A DNA stretch of 64,000 bases from an uncultured Thermomicrobiaceae bacterium (GCA_938082375.1 CALKCJ010000016.1:44151-108150), one strand, 5' to 3'. Numbered from the stretch's first letter, positions 7,847-17,519 are shown. The notes: generated by a model from the letters alone, not told the origin. A program made the numbers and translations.

Positions 7847-8737
7847 TCAGGCGACCGACCGCATGGCGGGTCGGCTGAAGTCCTCGATCATCCGGAGCAT
7901 GTGATCCACGTCCGCGCAGGCGTACAGGTCGAGGGTGACGACTTCCGCTCCCAGGTGCCGGACGAACCGGAGGTCGTCCGCGACCTGATCCGGAGAACCC
8001 TCGAAGAGCGCGCGCCCCTCGCCGGCTGGGCGATCGGTCAGGTTCAGGAGATTCCGGGGGCAGAAGGCCGGTGGCCGGCAGTCTAGGCGATTTGCCTCCT
8101 GACGCAGCAGGCTTACCCCGGCTTCCATCTGGCTGCGGTCGAGACCCAGCGGGTGCCAGGCGTCACCGAAGGTGATCGCCCGCCGTATCGAGGGTCGCGA
8201 GACGGCGAAGAGCGCGCTGGCGACCCAGAAAGGTGGGCGTGGCTGCTGTACCGGCCTCGGCGCGAACCCAACGCGCTGGAAGCTGAAGTACCGGCCGTCG
8301 AAGTCGAGGGTCTCCGTGGGCCAGGCGGCCACCATGAGCGCCAGATACTCATCGCTGAGCCGGCCCCGCTCGTGGAACGGGACCTTCAGCATCCGGAACT
8401 CGGCCTCGTCCCAGCCTACCCCGACCCCGCAGATGAAGCGCCCGCCGGACACCTGATCCACTGTCGCGGCGGCCTTGGCGACTGCCAGCGGATGCCGATA
8501 CGGCAAGACGATGACGCTGGTCCCGAGCTTGATCTGGCTCGTCTTCCCGGCTAGGTAGACTAGCAGGCTGAGCGGATCTGGCCAGGAAGGACCGTAGTGC
8601 TCGACGGTGGCCGGCATAGCCATTACGTGATCCGGGATGAGGACCCCGTCCCAGCTGAGCTCCTCGGCTCGGCAGGTCAATCGCTCGGCGTCCTTGACGC
8701 TCAGACGCCAGATCGGGAGGATGATGCCGAATCTCAT
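7847..8737 (-). CDS. LLM class flavin-dependent (F420-type) oxidoreductase
   Basis: A 296-residue luciferase-like TIM barrel starting MRFGIILPIW. Recognisable parts are the SWDGVLIPDHV strand-loop, LGTSVIVLPYRHP, and SGGRFICGVGVGW, the usual GGR.xxGxGxGW signature of LLM-class enzymes. Such proteins use FMN or F420 for oxidation or monooxygenation of small organic substrates. The gene is 11 bases upstream of the M24 hydrolase gene and 15 bases after the CoxL-type gene, so it belongs to the same operon. The cofactor and substrate cannot be settled from the sequence. Confidence 0.85.
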   Translation of the reverse strand: MRFGIILPIWRLSVKDAERLTCRAEELSWDGVLIPDHVMAMPATVEHYGPSWPDPLSLLVYLAGKTSQIKLGTSVIVLPYRHPLAVAKAAATVDQVSGGRFICGVGVGWDEAEFRMLKVPFHERGRLSDEYLALMVAAWPTETLDFDGRYFSFQRVGFAPRPVQQPRPPFWVASALFAVSRPSIRRAITFGDAWHPLGLDRSQMEAGVSLLRQEANRLDCRPPAFCPRNLLNLTDRPAGEGRALFEGSPDQVADDLRFVRHLGAEVVTLDLYACADVDHMLRMIEDFSRPAMRSVA

Positions 8738-8752
8738 CGCTTCGCCTCCCAG

Positions 8753-11173
8753 CTAAGGCCGGGGCGCCTGGGCCTCTTCGATCCAGCGGAGAATCTTCTC
8801 CGGCGTGATCGGCACCTCGTTGACCCGCACGCCGAAGGGAGCGAGGGCGTCCTCGATCGCCGCGGAGACCACCGCTGGGGTCATCATGCGCCCGCCTTCG
8901 CCCGCGCCCTTGATGCCGTAGGGGGTGAAGGGCGAGGGTGTCTCCTGGTGGCCGATCTCCACCTTCGGCACCTCCATCGCGGTCGGGATCAGGTAGTCCA
9001 TGTAGCTGCCGGTGAGGAGCTGGCCGTCCGGGCTGTAGACGTACTGCTCGTACATCGCTGTGCCCAGGCCCTGGGCCACGCCACCGATGATCTGCCCGTT
9101 CAGTGATCGGGGGTTCACCACGGTGCCGGCATCGTGGACCGCCACGTACTTGAGGAACGTGTGCTGGCCCGTCTCGATGTCCACCTCGACCGCCGCGATG
9201 TGGCAAGCATGGCCGACGAAGGGGTAGAACACGCCGAGGTTCTTCCGGTCGGGAGCGGGCATGGTGGTATAGGGGTGATCGAAGGTGTAGTCGGCCTCGA
9301 GGCCGCTCTCCTCGATATCCGGAGGCAGGTCCAGCTTGAACAGGTAGGCCAGCATCGCCACCTCCTGGAGGGTCATCGCCCTCTCGGGCGTGCCCCGGAC
9401 CCGGATCTTGCCCTCGGCGAACTCCAGATCCTCCGGCGCAACCTCCAGCTTGTGGCTGGCGATCTTGAGCATCTTCTCCTTGATGCGCCGTGCGGCTCCC
9501 TGGATCGCTCCGGCAACCATGATGGTGAAGCGGCTTCCGCCCGGCCCGGTCGCCGGCAGCCCCCCGGCCGAGCCGCCGTAGATCACGCTCACCTGGGATG
9601 GGTCGATGTCGAATTCCTCTGCCACCACCTGAGCGACCATCGTCTCCGGGCTCTGGCCCCAGAAGGCCTGGGAGTAGAGGGTTGCGGTGATGTTCCCCAT
9701 CGGGTCCATTTTCAGGGTGACGCTCTCCGGGCTGGAGGTGATCCCGGTGGGCTGGTCGAACCAGAACCAGAACTCGGTGGAGCTGAAGACGCTCCGCTCC
9801 TGGGCGCTGATCAGGCCGATCCCGACGTAGCGCCCCTCCTCGCGAGCGCGTCGCTGCATCTCCCGCAGGCCCTGGTAGTCGGCGAGCTGCAGGGCCTTCT
9901 CCAGGACGCCCGGATAGTTGCCGCTGTCGTACATGTTGCCGGTCGGGATGGTGTAGGGGAACTCGTGGGGCTGGATGAAATTCTTGCGGCGGATCTCGAC
10001 CGGATCCATACCGAGCTCGCGGGCCACCAGATCGACCATCCGCTCCACGACCCAGTTGGTGACCTCGGAGCCGAAGCCGCGATATGCCCCCTGCTGGCAC
10101 TTGTTGGTCAACACCGCGTAGAGCTCGTACTGGACGCTCTTGATCTTGTACGGTCCCACCACCTGCGCCAGCGAGTTGCCGTGCGTACCCACGCCGAACT
10201 GGATATAGGCCCCGTAGTCGTCGACGACCTTGACCCGCAGGCTGCGCAGGGTCCCGTCCCGCATGGCGGCCATCTCGACGTCGTAGATCCGGTCGGAGCC
10301 GTGGTGGTCGGAGGTCGTGATGTTGTCGATCCGATCCTCGACGAACTTCACCGGCCGCCCGACCAGCTTGGCCAGCATTCCGGCCAGGATCGGCACGCGC
10401 ACGGCCCAGAACTTGGAGCCGAAGCTCCCGCCGGCCGGGCAGGGGATCAGGTTGAGCTTGTTGGACGGGATCTTCAGCGTGTTCGCCACCAGGAACAGCA
10501 GGAACGTGAACGTCACCGAGTTGCAGTAGATGGTCATCATCCCGGTGGCCGGGTTGTACTGGGCGACCGCGCCGACCGTCTCCAGCGGCTGGGCGCCGGA
10601 CCGATGCCAGCGCAGGTGATCCCGGACCACCACCTCGGCCTCGGTGAAGTCCCGCTCCACGTCTCCGAAGACGAAGGTCCGGCTGTAGGCCACGTTGGTG
10701 CCGAGCGGCTCGTGGACCAGCGGCGCGCCCGGCTTCATGGCCTCCACGGGGTCTACGACTACCGGCAGCGGCTCGTAGTTCACCTCGATGAGCTCGCAGG
10801 CATCCTCAGCGATGTAGCGATCGGTGGCTACCACAGCCGCCACCGGCTCGCCCATGTACCGGACCTTGTCGGTCGCCAGGACCCACCACGTGTGCTTCGA
10901 CGGGTCCGGGCCGAAGTCCGGCATCGGGTTGGTGAGCTCCTTGATCTCCCGGCCGGTGACCACCGCCAGCACGCCGGGCAGGCTGCGGGCCTTGCTGGCG
11001 TCGATCGACGCGATGCGGGCGTGCGCCAGCGGGCTGCGCAGAATGGCCGCATGGACCATTCCCGGCAGAACCAGGTCGGTCACGTACTCACCGCGCCCCA
11101 GGAGGAGGCGAGGATCTTCCACGCGGGGGATACTCTGACCGATCCACTTGCGGGCAGGTGCCTGAGTCGCCAT
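8753..11173 (-). CDS. Molybdenum hydroxylase large subunit (xanthine dehydrogenase/CoxL family)
   Basis: An 806-residue molybdopterin-cytosine-dinucleotide subunit. It starts with the typical IGQSIPRVEDPRLLLGRGEYV, has GGSFGSK (248-254) and a C-terminal KGAGEGG carrying the catalytic glutamate. The active-site loop reads AYRGFGS (363-369). Form I carbon monoxide dehydrogenase has a cysteine in AYXCSFR at this place, so this enzyme should not be a classical CODH; it fits a hydroxylase of N-heterocycles or aldehydes. It forms a heterotrimer with the FAD subunit and the 2Fe-2S subunit encoded just upstream. The intact catalytic motifs argue for an active enzyme. Confidence 0.93.
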   Translation of the reverse strand: MATQAPARKWIGQSIPRVEDPRLLLGRGEYVTDLVLPGMVHAAILRSPLAHARIASIDASKARSLPGVLAVVTGREIKELTNPMPDFGPDPSKHTWWVLATDKVRYMGEPVAAVVATDRYIAEDACELIEVNYEPLPVVVDPVEAMKPGAPLVHEPLGTNVAYSRTFVFGDVERDFTEAEVVVRDHLRWHRSGAQPLETVGAVAQYNPATGMMTIYCNSVTFTFLLFLVANTLKIPSNKLNLIPCPAGGSFGSKFWAVRVPILAGMLAKLVGRPVKFVEDRIDNITTSDHHGSDRIYDVEMAAMRDGTLRSLRVKVVDDYGAYIQFGVGTHGNSLAQVVGPYKIKSVQYELYAVLTNKCQQGAYRGFGSEVTNWVVERMVDLVARELGMDPVEIRRKNFIQPHEFPYTIPTGNMYDSGNYPGVLEKALQLADYQGLREMQRRAREEGRYVGIGLISAQERSVFSSTEFWFWFDQPTGITSSPESVTLKMDPMGNITATLYSQAFWGQSPETMVAQVVAEEFDIDPSQVSVIYGGSAGGLPATGPGGSRFTIMVAGAIQGAARRIKEKMLKIASHKLEVAPEDLEFAEGKIRVRGTPERAMTLQEVAMLAYLFKLDLPPDIEESGLEADYTFDHPYTTMPAPDRKNLGVFYPFVGHACHIAAVEVDIETGQHTFLKYVAVHDAGTVVNPRSLNGQIIGGVAQGLGTAMYEQYVYSPDGQLLTGSYMDYLIPTAMEVPKVEIGHQETPSPFTPYGIKGAGEGGRMMTPAVVSAAIEDALAPFGVRVNEVPITPEKILRWIEEAQAPRP

Positions 11174-11185
11174 CTTCGCTCTCCC

Positions 11186-11680
11186 TTACCGGCTGGCGAC
11201 GGCCATCCGAGCGGCCGCGTCCTGGATGGCTTCGACGATGAACTGGTATCCGGTGCAGCGGCACAGGTTCCCGGCGATCGCCTCGCGGATCTCCTCTTCG
11301 GTCGGGTTCGGGTTCTCCTGGAGAAACTCGTAGGCACGCATGAGCATCCCGGGCGTGCAGAAGCCGCACTGCAAGCCCTGCTTGTCGCGGAAGGCTTCCT
11401 GCAACGGGTGGAACTGCGAGTCCCGTGCCAGCCCTTCGACGGTCATGATCTGGGCTCCATCGGCCTGGACGGCGAAGACGAGGCAGGATCGTACCGTACG
11501 CCCGTTGAGGATGACCGTGCAGGCGCCGCAGACCCCGTGCTCGCAGCCCAGGTGGGTACCCACCAGACCGAGATGGTCACGCAGAAAGTCGGCCAGCAAG
11601 AGCCGGGATTCAACGGTGGCCTCGTAAGGGAGGCCGTTTACTGTGACCCTGATCGCATGCATATCTGCCATTGGAGTCAT
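11186..11680 (-). CDS. Molybdenum hydroxylase small subunit, 2Fe-2S protein (CoxS family)
   Basis: A small iron-sulfur subunit of about 160 residues. The plant-type 2Fe-2S cluster is bound by C46, C51, C54 and C66 ([13 protein letters not shown] and RSCLVF). The second, alpha-helical cluster is held by CGFCTPGM and NLCRCTGYQ. It passes electrons from the molybdenum site to the FAD subunit. The ATG at 11680 overlaps the stop of the FAD-subunit gene as ATGA; ATG 11671 is better spaced from AAGGGAG and may be the true start. The gene is 12 bases upstream of the large subunit gene. Confidence 0.93.
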   Translation of the reverse strand: MTPMADMHAIRVTVNGLPYEATVESRLLLADFLRDHLGLVGTHLGCEHGVCGACTVILNGRTVRSCLVFAVQADGAQIMTVEGLARDSQFHPLQEAFRDKQGLQCGFCTPGMLMRAYEFLQENPNPTEEEIREAIAGNLCRCTGYQFIVEAIQDAAARMAVASR

Positions 11681-12552
11681 CTCCCTTCGGTCGCGCGCCG
11701 GTGCGCCTCGGCCAGGGCTCGCCGGACGAGCACCGTCGCCACCCGCCGGCGGTAGTAGGCCGACGCGTGCAGGTCGGAGTCGGGGTCGATCTCCTGAGCC
11801 GCGATCTCGCCGGCCTCCCGGAAGCGCTCCTGGCTCGGACTCGCTCCGGCCAGCGCAGCCTCGGCTCGGCTGGCGCGAACCGGCTTCGGGCCCGCGCCGC
11901 AGAGCGCCAGCGATGCCCGCTCGACCCGTCCATCGGGAGCCAGGGTGATCACGGCGGCGACGCCGACGATCGCGAAGTCGCCGTGCCGGCGGGACAGCTC
12001 GAGGAAGGCCCAGCCGGCCCGTGGCGGGAGCTGCGGGATGCGAACTTCGACCAGCAGCTCGTCCGGCGCCAGCGCGGTGCTCAGCGGACCGAGGAAGAAC
12101 TCCCCGGCCGGGATTGTCCGGGTTCCGGCGGGTCCTCTGGCTACCAGCTCGGCTCCGAGCGCGACCGCGACCGCTGGAAGCTCCGCCGCCGGGTCGGCGT
12201 GGGCCAGCGCCCCGCCGACGGTGCCCCGGTGGCGAATCGTCGGGTGGCCGGTGAACCTCAGCGCCTCGGTGAGAAGAGGGATCGTGCGGCTCACGAGCTC
12301 GGATCGCTCGGCCTCGAACTGGCGCGTCATGGCCCCGATGGCGATGGTACCGTCCGCCTCACGGATGTAGCTGAGCTCGGAGATACGGTTTAGATCAATG
12401 AGGTAGCGGGATTCGGCCAGCCGGAAGTTTATCAAGGGGATCAAGCTCTGGCCGCCGGCCAGAGGTTTGGCCTCGGGAGCGTGGTCGGCGAGGAGGGAGA
12501 CCGCCTGATCCAGCGAGCTCGGGGCGAAGTAGGTGAACGCTGCTGGTTTCAT
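11677..12552 (-). CDS. Molybdenum hydroxylase medium subunit, FAD-binding (CoxM family)
   Basis: A 291-residue FAD subunit. It starts [20 protein letters not shown], and the two FAD motifs are [15 protein letters not shown] and [16 protein letters not shown], matching the AGGxSLxP and TxGGxLxxxDPxxE signatures of the CoxM family. The open frame extends 54 bases further upstream, but ATG 12552 has GGAGGAGG in good position and the protein fold begins there. It is the first gene of the six-gene operon, about 100 bases downstream of a TTGACA/TAAACT promoter. Confidence 0.93.
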   Translation of the reverse strand: MKPAAFTYFAPSSLDQAVSLLADHAPEAKPLAGGQSLIPLINFRLAESRYLIDLNRISELSYIREADGTIAIGAMTRQFEAERSELVSRTIPLLTEALRFTGHPTIRHRGTVGGALAHADPAAELPAVAVALGAELVARGPAGTRTIPAGEFFLGPLSTALAPDELLVEVRIPQLPPRAGWAFLELSRRHGDFAIVGVAAVITLAPDGRVERASLALCGAGPKPVRASRAEAALAGASPSQERFREAGEIAAQEIDPDSDLHASAYYRRRVATVLVRRALAEAHRRATEGR

Positions 12553-12661
12553 GTTGCCTCCTCCGCAGGATGACAATGAGACCGGGCAACTGACGCTGCA
12601 TGGCACGCGCCCTGTGCTCCACCTCCTTGTCTGCTTGCCTTATTCCTCGCTGTCACCGCGC

Positions 12662-12690
12662 AGTTTAACGAGCCGCCATCGCGATGTCAA
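12662..12690 (-). promoter_or_regulatory. Sigma70-type promoter of the molybdenum hydroxylase operon
   Basis: On the minus strand TTGACA (12690-12685) and TAAACT (12667-12662) are separated by exactly 17 bases. It faces coxM-type gene 12552, leaving a leader of about 100 bases. The rest of the 374-base gap 12553-12926 holds this promoter, the divergent one at 12848-12877 and nothing else I can recognise. Confidence 0.65.
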
Positions 12691-12847
12691 GGCGCAGAAA
12701 GCTGAGTCGACGGCTTTTCACGCGGCACCGCCGCCCAGTAAGGTGCTGGCGATGGCATGTGGGTACGCCAGGCAGGAGTGCGTGCCGGTTGTAGCGCCGT
12801 CGAGTGCCGGTATGCTAAACCCTGGAATCGTGAACCATCCGAGCCGT

Positions 12848-12877
12848 TTGTCGATCGAGCGCGGGCCGTGGTATGCT
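12848..12877 (+). promoter_or_regulatory. Promoter of the DUF2267 gene
   Basis: TTGTCG (12848-12853) and TATGCT (12872-12877) with an 18-base spacer lie about 50 bases before ATG 12927, and GGAAGGTGG precedes the start. The match to the sigma70 consensus is moderate. Confidence 0.4.
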
Positions 12878-12926
12878 GAACCGCGACATTACTTGATAGA
12901 AAGAGAAGACTTCGGAAGGTGGAGCG

Positions 12927-13319
12927 ATGCAGTTCGACGAGTTCATCGGCCAGGTGCAGCACCGGGCCAGGCTGGCGTCTCGGGGTGAGGCGGAGCGAGT
13001 CACTCGCGCTGTCCTGGAGACGCTGGCTGAGCGGCTGGCGGGCGGCGAGGCGAAGGATCTCGCTGCCCAGCTCCCGATGATCGTGAAGGACTACATCCTG
13101 GAGTATCCGCAGGCCGGCGCCGGTCGGGACATGACGCTGCGGGAGTTCTACGAACGGGTAGGCGAGCGGCTGCGCGTGCCGATGCCGGAGGCGGCCTTCT
13201 GGGCCCGGGCAGTGATGAGCGTAGTGCAGGAGGCCGTCAGCGCCGGGGAATTGGAAGACGTCAAGGCACAGCTCGGCGAGGAGTTCGCGCCGCTCTTCGA
13301 GTGGGAAGGCCCGCAGTAG
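12927..13319 (+). CDS. DUF2267 domain-containing protein
   Basis: A 130-residue helical cytoplasmic protein covering one DUF2267 domain: start QFDEFIGQVQHRA, the RVTRAVLETLAERL helix typical of the family, and the second repeat-like part EAAFWARAVMSVVQEA. No catalytic residues are known or visible; the family has no established function and resembles a two-fold alpha-helical repeat. It is monocistronic, convergent with the methyltransferase gene eight bases away. Confidence 0.8.
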   Translation: MQFDEFIGQVQHRARLASRGEAERVTRAVLETLAERLAGGEAKDLAAQLPMIVKDYILEYPQAGAGRDMTLREFYERVGERLRVPMPEAAFWARAVMSVVQEAVSAGELEDVKAQLGEEFAPLFEWEGPQ

Positions 13320-13327
13320 ACCGGCGG

Positions 13328-13816
13328 CTACAGCCAGCGGCGGACGCGCGCCCGGTAGGCGCGGTAGCGCTGGCCAAAGCGTCGCTCGAGGTACGCTTCC
13401 TCGCGCGCGATCACCCCGCGCACCATGACGAGGAGCACCGCCGGGAGCAGGAGCAGGCACCAGAGCGCGTCGAGCAGCAGTGCCAGGCCCAGATAGGTCA
13501 GGGTGAGGCCGAGGTAGATCGGGTTCCGGCTGCGCTGGTACGGCCCAATCGTGACCAGCTCAGTGACCGGCCGGTACGGCTCAGGGTGGGTGCCCGCCTG
13601 GTACATGGTGCGCACCGCCCAACTGGCCAGCCCTAACCCGCTCAGGGCCAGCCCACCCCCAAGCCACCAGCGTAGTGGCTGGAGGGAGTCCGGTACGAGC
13701 CGGAGCGACCGTAGACGGCCCGCGATGAGCCCGAGCGCCAGCCCAGCCAGGTAGATGAGCGGCGGGGGAGCGAGCACGCCAGGGATATCGCGACTCGTCT
13801 TACCGGTATGGTTCAT
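13328..13816 (-). CDS. Isoprenylcysteine carboxyl methyltransferase-like membrane protein
   Basis: A 162-residue membrane protein with about four hydrophobic helices and the C-terminal ICMT/PEMT signature: VTIGPYQRSRNPIYLGLTL, where GPYxxxRNPxYxG binds S-adenosylmethionine, and the end EAYLERRFGQRYRAYRARVR (EExxLxxxFGxxYxxYxxxVxR). Bacterial members methylate unknown substrates in the membrane. The frame is open further upstream, but ATG 13816 has AAGGAGA in the correct place and lies just before the first helix. Confidence 0.8.
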   Translation of the reverse strand: MNHTGKTSRDIPGVLAPPPLIYLAGLALGLIAGRLRSLRLVPDSLQPLRWWLGGGLALSGLGLASWAVRTMYQAGTHPEPYRPVTELVTIGPYQRSRNPIYLGLTLTYLGLALLLDALWCLLLLPAVLLVMVRGVIAREEAYLERRFGQRYRAYRARVRRWL

Positions 13817-13896
13817 GCCATCTCCTTCCTCGCTGCGGCGCAGGAGCGGTGGGATGACACCGCTGGCCCGAGCATGCCACACGGGATGGCCTGCAG

Positions 13897-13944
13897 AGAA
13901 AACGCAACCGGCCCGGCGGGAATGCACCCGCTGGGCCGGCCGGT
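13897..13944 (-). terminator. Intrinsic terminator after nrdJ
   Basis: Downstream of the nrdJ stop, the minus strand forms a GC-rich stem: CCGGCCCAGCGGG and CCCGCCGGGCCGG pair around a short TGCATT loop with one G-T type mismatch, followed at 13902-13897 by a run of T. A classical stem plus U-tract separates nrdJ from the methyltransferase gene. Confidence 0.65.
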
Positions 13945-13960
13945 TTCACGGGCCTTCTGG

Positions 13961-16900
13961 CTACGAGCAGCCGAGGCTGTTGCCGCAGTTAAGGCACTTG
14001 TAGCACGAACCGTTGCGCACCGTGATGTGACCGCAGACATCGCAGAACGGTGCGTCGCCCATGAGCTGCGAGAGCTGCTCGCTCAGCGCATCGGCCAGGC
14101 GCGGCCGCGCCGGGCCAGCGGCCTGGGTCGAACCCTGGACCACGGTGACCAGCTCCTCAGCCTCCTGGCGCTGCCCGTTTTGATAGTGCGGGTTGCTTCT
14201 CGGCGGCGAGCTGTTCGGCGGCGCCGCTTCACCGGCGCGCTGCTCCGGCACCGGGGCCGCGTTCTCGCTTCGAGGCGGCGCCTCGTCGGCATCGCCGCCG
14301 TGGATCGGCGGCTGCACCTGCACGAAGTCGGTGCGGCCCAGGTACTCGTAGCCCAGCACGCGGAAGATGTAGTCAACGATGGAGGTCGCCATCTTGATGT
14401 ACGGGTGCCCTTCGACCAGCCCCTGCGGCTCGAAGCGCTGGAAGGTGAAGGTGTCGACGAACTCCTCCAGCGGCACACCGTACTGCAAGCCCTTGGAGAT
14501 GGCGATAGCGAAGCAGTTCATCAGGCTGCGGAAGGCCGCGCCTTCCTTGTGCATGTCGACGAAGATCTCACCCAGCGTACCGTCCTCGTACTCGCCGGTA
14601 CGCAGGTAGATCTTGTGACCGGCCACCCGGCCCTCGTAGGTGATGCCGCGCCGCTTCGGCGGCAACGGCCGTCGCCGCGGCCGCTCGACGATGACCACCT
14701 GCTTCTCCGGCTGAGCCTCCGGCTCCTTCTCTTCGGCCTTCTTCTCGGCCCGCGTCGAGAGCGGCTGCGAGAGCTTGGAGCCGTCGCGGTAGATCGCCAG
14801 CGCCTTCAGGCCGAGCCGCCAGGCCTCCAGGTAGGCGTCGGCCACGTCCTGCACGGTCACCTCGTTCGGCATGTTGATCGTCTTGGAGATGGCGCCGGAG
14901 AGGAACGGCTGCACGGCCGCCATCATCCGGATATGACCGAGATGGTGGATAAAGCGCGTGCCGTGTTTGCCGCACTTGTTGGCGCAGTCGAACACCGGCA
15001 AGTGCTCGGGCTTGAGGTGCGGCGCCCCCTCGACGGTCTGCCGGCCGCAGATTACATCGTTCGCCTCCTCGATCTGCTGCCGGGTGAAGCCCAGCTCGCG
15101 CAGCAGGTCGAAGTGGGGCCGCATCCACTGCTCCGGCGTGAAGCCGAGCCGCCGCATCGTCTCCTCGCCCAGCGTCCAGGGGCTGAAGGCGAAGGAGAGC
15201 TCGAAGACCGAGGGGAGCGCCTGCTCGATCCGGGCGAGATCGGCGTTGGTGAACCCGCGCTGGCGTAGCGACTCGCGGTTGATGTGCGGCGCGCCCTCGA
15301 GCGAAAGCGTGCCGAGCACGTAGCGGAGGATCTCCTCGGTCTGCTCCGGCGAGTAGCCCAGGCGGCGCAGCGCCGGGGCGATCGAGCGGTTGGCGATCTT
15401 GAAGTAGCCGCCGCCGGCCAGCTTCTTAAACTTAACGAGCGCGAAGTCCGGCTCGACGCCGGTCGTGTCGCAGTCCATCAGCAAGCCGATGGTCCCGGTC
15501 GGCGCCAGCAGCGTGACCTGGGCGTTGCGGTAGCCGTGGCGCTCGCCCAGCTCCAGCGCGCGGTCCCAGGCCTGCCGGGCGGCCTGCACCAGGTACGGCG
15601 GGCAGTGCGCCGGATTCAGGCCGACCGGCGGGGTGTGCAGCCCCTCGTACTCGGCCGGGTGGGCGTTGTAGGCAGCCCGGCGGTGGTTGCGGATCACCCG
15701 CAGCATGTGCTCGCGGTTGGGCGCGAAGCCGGGGAAGGGGCCGAGCGCCTCGGCCATCTCGGCGGAAGCCGCGTAGGCCTCGCCGGTCATGATGGCGGTG
15801 ATGGTGGCGGCGATGGCCCGGGCCTCGTCAGAGTCATAGGGCAGGCCCATGGTCATCAGGAGCGAGCCCAGGTTGGCGTAGCCGAGCCCGAGCGTGCGGA
15901 ACTCGTAACTCTTCCAGGCGATGGCGTCGCTGGGGTACTGCGCCATCAGCACGCTGATCTCGAGCACGATGGTCCAGAGCCGGACGGCGTGGCGGAAGGC
16001 CTCGACGTTGAAGACACCAGTCTCCAGGTCATAGAACTTCATCAGGTTTAGGGAAGCCAAATTACAGGCAGTGTCATCGAGGAACATATATTCCGAACAA
16101 GGATTAGAGGCGTTGATACGCCCAGAGGCCGGGCAGGTGTGCCAATCGTTGATGGTCGTATCGAACTGGATGCCCGGGTCGGCGCACTGCCAGGCCGCCT
16201 CGGCGATCAGGCCCCATAGCTCGCGGGCCTTGACTGTCTTGGAGATGCGGCCATCAGTGCGCCAGCGCAGGTGCCAGTCGTCGTCGTTGAGCACGGCCTG
16301 GATGAACTCGTCGGTCACCCGCACCGAGTTGTTGGAGTTCTGGCCAGAGACCGTGGCGTAGGCCTCGCCGTTGAAGTCGGCCGGGTAGCCGGCGGCGATC
16401 AGTGCGGCGACCTTCTTCTCCTCCTCGGCCTTCCAGCGGATGAACTTCTCGATGTCCGGGTGGTCGACATCGACGACGACCATCTTGGCCGCCCGGCGCG
16501 TGGTGCCGCCGCTCTTGATCGCGCCAGCGGCGCGGTCGAAGACCTTGAGAAAGCTCATCAAGCCGGAGGAGGTGCCGCCGCCGGAGAGCGGCTCGCCTTC
16601 GGCCCGGATCTTGGAGAAGTTGGTGCCCGAGCCGGAGCCGTACTTGAAGACACGCGCCTCGCGCATCACCAGGTCGAAGATCCCACCGGGGTTGACCAGG
16701 TCGTCTTCGACCGACTGGATGAAGCAGGCGTGCGGGGTGGGGCGAGAGTAGGCGTCGGCCGACTTCTTCAGCTCGCCGGTGTCGGGGTCGACGTAGGCGT
16801 GGCCCTGGGCGGGGCCGGTGATGCCATAGGCCCAGTACAGCCCAGTGTTGAACCACTGGGGCGAGTTGGGCGCGGCCATCTGGTGGAGGAGCATGTAGGT

Positions 16901-17335
16901 GAGCTCGTCCTCAAACGCCTGGGCATCCTCGGGTGTAGCGAAGTAGCCGTAACGCTCACCCCAGTCGCGCCAGCAGCCCACCAGCCGCCGGACGACCTGG
17001 CGCACACTGCGCTCGGGGCCGAGCACCGGCTGGCCGTGCTCGTCGCGGATCGGATTGCCCTGCTCGTCGTACTGCGGGACGCCGGCCTTGCGGAAGTACT
17101 TCGAGACCACGATATCGGTCGCAACCTGCGACCAGGGCTCGGGCACCTCGGCGTCGGTCATCTCGAAGACGACCGAGCCGTCCGGGTTGGTGATCCGGGA
17201 GGTGCGGCGAGCCCAGGCGATCGTCTCGTACGGGTTCTGCCCTGGCCGAGTAAAGACGCGGGCTATGCGCAGCCCTCCCGCGCGTTGCGCGGTGCTGACT
17301 GTCTCACTCTTGGTCACCTTCGCTCGCTGTGCCAT
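13961..17335 (-). CDS. nrdJ: Vitamin B12-dependent ribonucleoside-diphosphate reductase (class II)
   Basis: A 1124-residue adenosylcobalamin-dependent reductase that makes deoxyribonucleotides, independent of oxygen. Recognisable parts are [12 protein letters not shown] and [20 protein letters not shown] near the substrate site, the [20 protein letters not shown] block, [21 protein letters not shown] in the barrel, and a C-terminal zinc-ribbon [20 protein letters not shown] that ends in a redox pair. The length is normal for the long NrdJ type. It is transcribed alone, from a promoter about 300 bases upstream carrying two NrdR boxes, and it ends at a strong terminator. The adenosyltransferase at 47.3 kb would provide its cofactor. 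Confidence 0.96.
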   Translation of the reverse strand: MAQRAKVTKSETVSTAQRAGGLRIARVFTRPGQNPYETIAWARRTSRITNPDGSVVFEMTDAEVPEPWSQVATDIVVSKYFRKAGVPQYDEQGNPIRDEHGQPVLGPERSVRQVVRRLVGCWRDWGERYGYFATPEDAQAFEDELTYMLLHQMAAPNSPQWFNTGLYWAYGITGPAQGHAYVDPDTGELKKSADAYSRPTPHACFIQSVEDDLVNPGGIFDLVMREARVFKYGSGSGTNFSKIRAEGEPLSGGGTSSGLMSFLKVFDRAAGAIKSGGTTRRAAKMVVVDVDHPDIEKFIRWKAEEEKKVAALIAAGYPADFNGEAYATVSGQNSNNSVRVTDEFIQAVLNDDDWHLRWRTDGRISKTVKARELWGLIAEAAWQCADPGIQFDTTINDWHTCPASGRINASNPCSEYMFLDDTACNLASLNLMKFYDLETGVFNVEAFRHAVRLWTIVLEISVLMAQYPSDAIAWKSYEFRTLGLGYANLGSLLMTMGLPYDSDEARAIAATITAIMTGEAYAASAEMAEALGPFPGFAPNREHMLRVIRNHRRAAYNAHPAEYEGLHTPPVGLNPAHCPPYLVQAARQAWDRALELGERHGYRNAQVTLLAPTGTIGLLMDCDTTGVEPDFALVKFKKLAGGGYFKIANRSIAPALRRLGYSPEQTEEILRYVLGTLSLEGAPHINRESLRQRGFTNADLARIEQALPSVFELSFAFSPWTLGEETMRRLGFTPEQWMRPHFDLLRELGFTRQQIEEANDVICGRQTVEGAPHLKPEHLPVFDCANKCGKHGTRFIHHLGHIRMMAAVQPFLSGAISKTINMPNEVTVQDVADAYLEAWRLGLKALAIYRDGSKLSQPLSTRAEKKAEEKEPEAQPEKQVVIVERPRRRPLPPKRRGITYEGRVAGHKIYLRTGEYEDGTLGEIFVDMHKEGAAFRSLMNCFAIAISKGLQYGVPLEEFVDTFTFQRFEPQGLVEGHPYIKMATSIVDYIFRVLGYEYLGRTDFVQVQPPIHGGDADEAPPRSENAAPVPEQRAGEAAPPNSSPPRSNPHYQNGQRQEAEELVTVVQGSTQAAGPARPRLADALSEQLSQLMGDAPFCDVCGHITVRNGSCYKCLNCGNSLGCS

Positions 17336-17357
17336 CGCTCATGTCCCCCACATCTCA

Positions 17358-17379
17358 CCACATGTGACGTGCCATGTGG
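17358..17379. promoter_or_regulatory. Perfect inverted repeat directly upstream of nrdJ
   Basis: CCACATG (17358-17364) and CATGTGG (17373-17379) form a perfect seven-base inverted repeat around TGACGTGC, ending 23 bases before the nrdJ start. It could be a leader hairpin near the ribosome site or an operator. No known factor site matches it. Confidence 0.4.
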
Positions 17380-17408
17380 CAGTCGTGCGTCGCTGATGTC
17401 ACGACCTC

Positions 17409-17519
17409 GCTGAAGCGGAGACTCTGCCCCCACGTCTCGTCTCGGTTACCAAGCCACCGAGCAGGCACAGTGATATCCCGAAACCGGAGACTCTGCCCCC
17501 ACGTCTCGAATGCTGAAGC
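17409..17519 (-). repeat. Duplicated 24-base hairpin element in the nrdJ leader
   Basis: The 24 bases at 17416-17439 recur exactly at 17485-17508, 69 bases apart. Within each copy GAGAC and GTCTC are complementary ends around an 11-base loop that is G-rich in the nrdJ transcript (GTGGGGGCAGA). The octamer GCTGAAGC flanks the pair on the outside, at 17409-17416 and 17512-17519. Both copies lie inside the predicted nrdJ 5' leader, so a structured regulatory RNA is plausible. Confidence 0.6.

Noticed and set aside
8753..11173. Carbon monoxide dehydrogenase large subunit
   Set aside because: The active-site loop is AYRGFGS without the cysteine of form I CODH, and the operon partners are hydroxylase-type enzymes.
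9134..11755. Very long plus-strand open frame (873 codons) opposite the molybdenum hydroxylase genes
   Set aside because: It is an antisense shadow caused by high GC in codon positions: no ribosome site, no recognisable domain, and the opposite strand has three intact subunits.
17485..17508. Resemblance to the cobalamin riboswitch B12 box (CCGGAGACTCTGCC against CCGGAGACCTGCC) on the plus strand upstream of nrdJ
   Set aside because: It has an extra base, lies on the strand opposite to nrdJ transcription, occurs twice, and lacks the other conserved cobalamin riboswitch segments in order.
17409..17519. Start of a CRISPR array
   Set aside because: Only two copies, 45-base spacer, no further repeats and no cas genes; the copies sit in the nrdJ leader.
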